From CAVUPF01 sp963743285 (GTDB taxonomy: Bacteria > Actinomycetota > Thermoleophilia > Solirubrobacterales > 70-9): DNA of 64,000 nucleotides. A program made the position numbers and the translations under genes. The stretch spans positions 186,001-250,000 of the forward strand of contig CAVUPF010000011.1 of NCBI GenBank assembly GCA_963743285.1, written 5' to 3'. The notes beneath the pieces were generated by a model. That model made no database searches and had not been told where the DNA came from. It saw nothing but the letters and a program-made list of their open reading frames with translations. Of this stretch, positions 61,557-64,000 are shown in pieces (the first letter of the stretch is position 1; every line of letters begins with the position of its first letter).

Positions 61557-62177
61557 TTACTTGGAGTACAGCTCTACGATCAGCTGCTCGGAGACCGGTG
61601 CCGAGATCTCGGAGCGCTCGGGATAGCGCAGGACCTTGGCGGTGAGTGAGTCGTGGTCGGCCTGCAGCCAGGCCGGCACGGTCGAGACGAGCTCCGTCGC
61701 CTGGCGCACCGTGTCCTTGGCGGCCGAGCTCGGCTTGATCGAGATGATGTCCTCGGGGCGCACCTGGTAGGAGGGGATGTCGACCCGGCGGCCGTTCACC
61801 ATCCAGTGCCCGTGGCGGACCAGCTGGCGGGCCTGGCGCCGCGAGGCGGCGAACCCGAGGCGGACCAGGACGTTGTCGAAGCGCGACTCGAGCAGGCGCA
61901 GCAGGTTCTCGCCGGTCACCCCCTCCTGGCGTGAGGCTTTGTCGTAATAGGCGCGGAACTGCTTCTCGAGCACCTGGTAGTAGCGGCGCGTCTTCTGCTT
62001 CTCGCGCAGCTGCACCCGATACTCGGACTGGCGCATCCGACCGCGGCCGTGCTCGCCCGGCGGGTAGGAGCGGCGCTCGACCCCGCACTTGTCGGTGAAG
62101 CAGCGCTCTCCCTTGAGGAACAGCTTCTGGCCCTCGCGGCGGCACTGCTTGCACTGGGGAGAGGTGTCGCGAGCCAT
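61557..62177 (-). CDS. rpsD: 30S ribosomal protein S4
   Basis: 206 aa. An N-terminal zinc-type motif with Cys9, Cys12, Cys26 and Cys31 (QCKQC; CFTDKCG) marks the C+ form. S4 core: PPGEHGRGRMRQSEYRVQLR, then the S4 RNA-binding domain RLGFAASRRQARQLVRHGHW and MVNGRRVDIPSYQVRPEDII. Primary 16S rRNA binder and assembly starter. Begins immediately after the rpsK stop with no spacer. Confidence 0.98.
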   Translation of the reverse strand: MARDTSPQCKQCRREGQKLFLKGERCFTDKCGVERRSYPPGEHGRGRMRQSEYRVQLREKQKTRRYYQVLEKQFRAYYDKASRQEGVTGENLLRLLESRFDNVLVRLGFAASRRQARQLVRHGHWMVNGRRVDIPSYQVRPEDIISIKPSSAAKDTVRQATELVSTVPAWLQADHDSLTAKVLRYPERSEISAPVSEQLIVELYSK

Positions 62178-62576
62178 CTAGACGCGCCTTCGCTTCTTTG
62201 GCCGGCAGCCGTTGTGGGCCTGCGGGGAGACGTCCTTGACCGTGGTGACGTCGAGGCCGGCCGCCTGCAGGGAGCGGATCGCCGTCTCGCGGCCCGAGCC
62301 GGCGCCCTTGGCGAACACCTCCACCTTCTCAAGGCCGTGCTCCATGCCCTTTTTGGCAGCCGAGTCGGCGGTTACCTGGGCGGCGAACGGCGTCGACTTG
62401 CGCGAGCCTTTGAAGCCGGCCGAGCCCGCCGACTCCCAGGCGATCACATTGCCTTCGGTATCGGTCAGGGTGACGATCGTGTTGTTGAACGAGGTCTTGA
62501 TGTGCGCTTGGCCGTAGGTGACGTTCTTTTTGACGCGGCGACGGGCGCGGCCCTTGGCGGGTTTTTTCTCGGCCAT
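62178..62576 (-). CDS. rpsK: 30S ribosomal protein S11
   Basis: 132 aa. A lysine/arginine-rich start (MAEKKPAKGRARRRVKKNVT), then HIKTSFNNTIVTLTDTEGNV, SAGSAGFKGSRKSTPFAAQV and the C-terminal DVSPQAHNGCRPKKRRRV. Forms part of the 30S platform and contacts the mRNA exit. Nine nt after rpsM. Confidence 0.98.
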   Translation of the reverse strand: MAEKKPAKGRARRRVKKNVTYGQAHIKTSFNNTIVTLTDTEGNVIAWESAGSAGFKGSRKSTPFAAQVTADSAAKKGMEHGLEKVEVFAKGAGSGRETAIRSLQAAGLDVTTVKDVSPQAHNGCRPKKRRRV

Positions 62577-62585
62577 CGGCTTCCC

Positions 62586-62963
62586 CTACCTGGTTGGCTT
62601 GCGCTTGCCGGCGACGCTCATCCGGCGCGGGCCCTTGCGGCCGCGCGCGTTGGTCTTGGTCCTCTGGCCGCGGACCGGGAGGCCGCGTCGGTGTCGCAGG
62701 CCGCGGTAGGAGCCGATCTCCATCAGCCGTTTGAGGTCCTGGGAGCGCTCGCGCCGCAGGTCGCCCTCGACCTCGCGCCTCTCGACCGCTTCGCGCAGCC
62801 GCACGACCTCGTCCTCGGTGAGGTCTTTGACCAGCGTGTCGGGGTCGATCTTGGCGTCCGCCAGGATCTCCCCGGCGGTCGAGCGGCCGATGCCGAAGAT
62901 GTAGGTGAGTCCGACTTCGACCCGTTTGGCGACTGGGATGTTGACCCCGGCGATCCGTGCCAT
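62586..62963 (-). CDS. rpsM: 30S ribosomal protein S13
   Basis: 125 aa. Starts MARIAGVNIPVAKRVEVGLT, followed by YIFGIGRSTAGEILADAKID and ends with GLPVRGQRTKTNARGRKGPR and a basic tail. Located at the 30S head, contacting the P-site tRNA and 50S bridges. ATG 62963 lies 2 nt after the rpmJ stop. Confidence 0.98.
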   Translation of the reverse strand: MARIAGVNIPVAKRVEVGLTYIFGIGRSTAGEILADAKIDPDTLVKDLTEDEVVRLREAVERREVEGDLRRERSQDLKRLMEIGSYRGLRHRRGLPVRGQRTKTNARGRKGPRRMSVAGKRKPTR

Positions 62964-62965
62964 CT

Positions 62966-63079
62966 TCAGCCCTGCCGCTGCTTGTGACGGGGGTTCTGGC
63001 AGATCACGAGGACCGCACCGCCGCGGCGGATTATCTTGCACTTCTCGCACATCGGTTTTACGGAAGCTCGAACCTTCAT
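62966..63079 (-). CDS. rpmJ: 50S ribosomal protein L36
   Basis: 37 aa: MKVRASVKPMCEKCKIIRRG, then GAVLVICQNPRHKQRQG. The zinc ligands Cys11, Cys14, Cys27 and His32 are all present (C+ form). First gene of the leftward operon rpmJ-rpsM-rpsK-rpsD-rpoA-rplQ. The usual preceding gene infA is absent; the promoter must lie in 63080-63195, where an extended -10-like TGCTATCTT is visible on the minus strand at about 63153-63161 but no good -35. Confidence 0.96.
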   Translation of the reverse strand: MKVRASVKPMCEKCKIIRRGGAVLVICQNPRHKQRQG

Positions 63080-63195
63080 CGCTCCGGTCTCGTGTCGAAA
63101 GAGATTCCCCGCCAGTCCCAGGAGTTGGACGGCAGGCACAACTGGCCCTAGGGGCCGAACGGGAAAGATAGCAAGGGGTGGGCGCGGGCGTGCTG

Positions 63196-63217
63196 GGCCT
63201 GGGAAGAACCCCAGGCC
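63196..63217 (-). terminator. Hairpin between O-methyltransferase gene and ribosomal operon
   Basis: GGCCTGGG, 6-nt loop, CCCAGGCC: a perfect 8-bp stem about 75-95 nt after the O-methyltransferase stop and upstream of rpmJ. No T tract. It would separate the two transcription units. Confidence 0.5.
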
Positions 63218-63290
63218 GGCGGGCCCGAGACCAGCCTGCCAGCCTCGATCGAGCCCCTTAAAGCTCCGCCGAGGCGCTCAGATTCGGGGC

Positions 63291-63959
63291 TCAGCCGAGC
63301 ACCAGGGCGATCGTGAAGCCGTCATAGCCCTTGCCCCCCACGGTCTGGATCGTGGTGGCGCTGACCCGGGGCTCGGCCGCGAGCATCTCATGGAAGCGGC
63401 GCTGCGCCTGGATGGCCGGGTCCTCGCTATCCGCATCGGCCAGCGCCCCAAAGCGCACGACGTTGTCGGCGATGATCAGCCCGCCGCGCCGCACCCGCCC
63501 CAGCGCCCAGGCAAAGTAGCCGGGGGTGTTGACCTTGTCGGCGTCGATGAAGACCAGGTCAAACGGCCCCGCCCCCTCGGCCTCAAGCAGCGCCAGCGTC
63601 TCCAGCGCCACCCCGACCCGCAGTTCGACGATCTCGGCCAACCCGGCCCGCGCGATGCTCGCCCAGGCCACCTCGGCGTGTTCGGGGCTGGACTCCAAGC
63701 TGATCAACCGCCCATCCGCAGGAAGAGCCCGGCCCAGCCAGATGGTGCTGTACCCACCCAGCGTCCCGAACTCGAGCACCGTCCGCGCCTCGAGCGTCAG
63801 CGCCAGCACCTGCAAGAGCTTGCCCTGCGGCGGGGTGACCTGGATGGCCGGCAGCCCGGCCGCCTCGCTCGCCCGCAGCGCCGCATCCAGCGCCTCATCA
63901 GGCGGCGCCAGCAGCCCGGCAACGTACTCATCGACCGCCCTCCAGCGCTCCTCGCCCAT
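63291..63959 (-). CDS. O-methyltransferase (caffeoyl-CoA/COMT-like, class I SAM)
   Basis: 222 aa. Metal-dependent small-molecule O-methyltransferase type: SAM site VLEFGTLGGYSTIWLGRALP, then GRLISLESSPEHAEVAWASI, and the metal-binding Asp in FDLVFIDADKVNTPGYFAWA with IIADNVVR following. Acceptor unknown; relatives act on catechol-like compounds. The ATG at 63959 is 41 nt from the window edge, so its upstream context cannot be seen. Confidence 0.9.
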   Translation of the reverse strand: MGEERWRAVDEYVAGLLAPPDEALDAALRASEAAGLPAIQVTPPQGKLLQVLALTLEARTVLEFGTLGGYSTIWLGRALPADGRLISLESSPEHAEVAWASIARAGLAEIVELRVGVALETLALLEAEGAGPFDLVFIDADKVNTPGYFAWALGRVRRGGLIIADNVVRFGALADADSEDPAIQAQRRFHEMLAAEPRVSATTIQTVGGKGYDGFTIALVLG

Positions 63960-64000
63960 CAGCCCGGCCCTCTCGGCCCACAGACCGAGGTCACCACGCC

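Overview
The window is dense, GC-rich bacterial chromosome with many GTG/TTG starts, 4-bp start/stop overlaps and little intergenic DNA. The gene content points to Actinomycetota: a Ddn-like F420-type reductase, a LytR-CpsA-Psr protein, an MptB-like polyprenol-sugar transferase, a cholesterol-oxidase-type GMC enzyme, NAD-dependent DNA ligase and four-cysteine forms of S4 and L36. The deep-branching Thermoleophilia/Solirubrobacterales look most likely, but that placement is inference; no rRNA is present. I saw no CRISPR array, prophage or IS element.

Layout. 1-7.9 kb: an acyl-CoA catabolic cluster. A leftward operon (enoyl-CoA hydratase, carboxyltransferase, BKACE cleavage enzyme, racemase/CoA-transferase, MerR regulator) diverges from two tandem isovaleryl-type acyl-CoA dehydrogenases. 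7.9-20 kb: mixed housekeeping and metabolism, including SixA-like phosphatase, DUF1275, ArsR+SRPBCC, three short-chain dehydrogenases, Ddn-like protein, metallo-beta-lactamase-fold hydrolase, PlsC, glycerol kinase, an orphan biotin carrier with an enoyl-CoA hydratase, and an AlkA-type glycosylase. 20-28 kb: a frameshifted CHASE-GGDEF protein, then biotin synthesis (bioB-bioF-bioD, then bioA) enclosing a MarR-regulated MFS transporter. 28-39 kb: ECF sigma factor with a DUF4349 membrane partner, Nudix, LemA, rubredoxin + GMC oxidoreductase, superoxide dismutase, lipoprotein, a second MarR-MFS pair, SprT-like protein and VOC proteins, one of them truncated.

39.2-50.9 kb: an accessory segment whose left part (about 39.5-45.5 kb) is visibly less GC-rich. 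It has a WecE-type sugar aminotransferase, a methyltransferase, two glycosyltransferases, a secreted beta-propeller-like protein and an LCP ligase, which together suggest making and attaching a cell-surface glycan. A Ser/Thr kinase (frameshifted) and a CBS protein follow. The segment ends at tRNA-Pro(CGG), and a near-copy of that tRNA's 3' end lies at its left edge, in the geometry of a tRNA-integrated island, although no integrase is seen.

51-64 kb: conserved chromosome, with DsbA-like protein, long-chain acyl-CoA synthetase, patatin, D-Ala-D-Ala carboxypeptidase, ligA-surE, truA, and the leftward rpmJ-rpsM-rpsK-rpsD-rpoA-rplQ operon, preceded by an O-methyltransferase instead of infA.

Functional links. 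Biotin made by bioABDF would serve carboxylases such as the carboxyltransferase at 3.1-4.7 kb and the carrier at 18.3 kb. Acyl-CoA synthetase, dehydrogenases, hydratases and short-chain dehydrogenases suggest a fatty-acid or branched-acid-using lifestyle.
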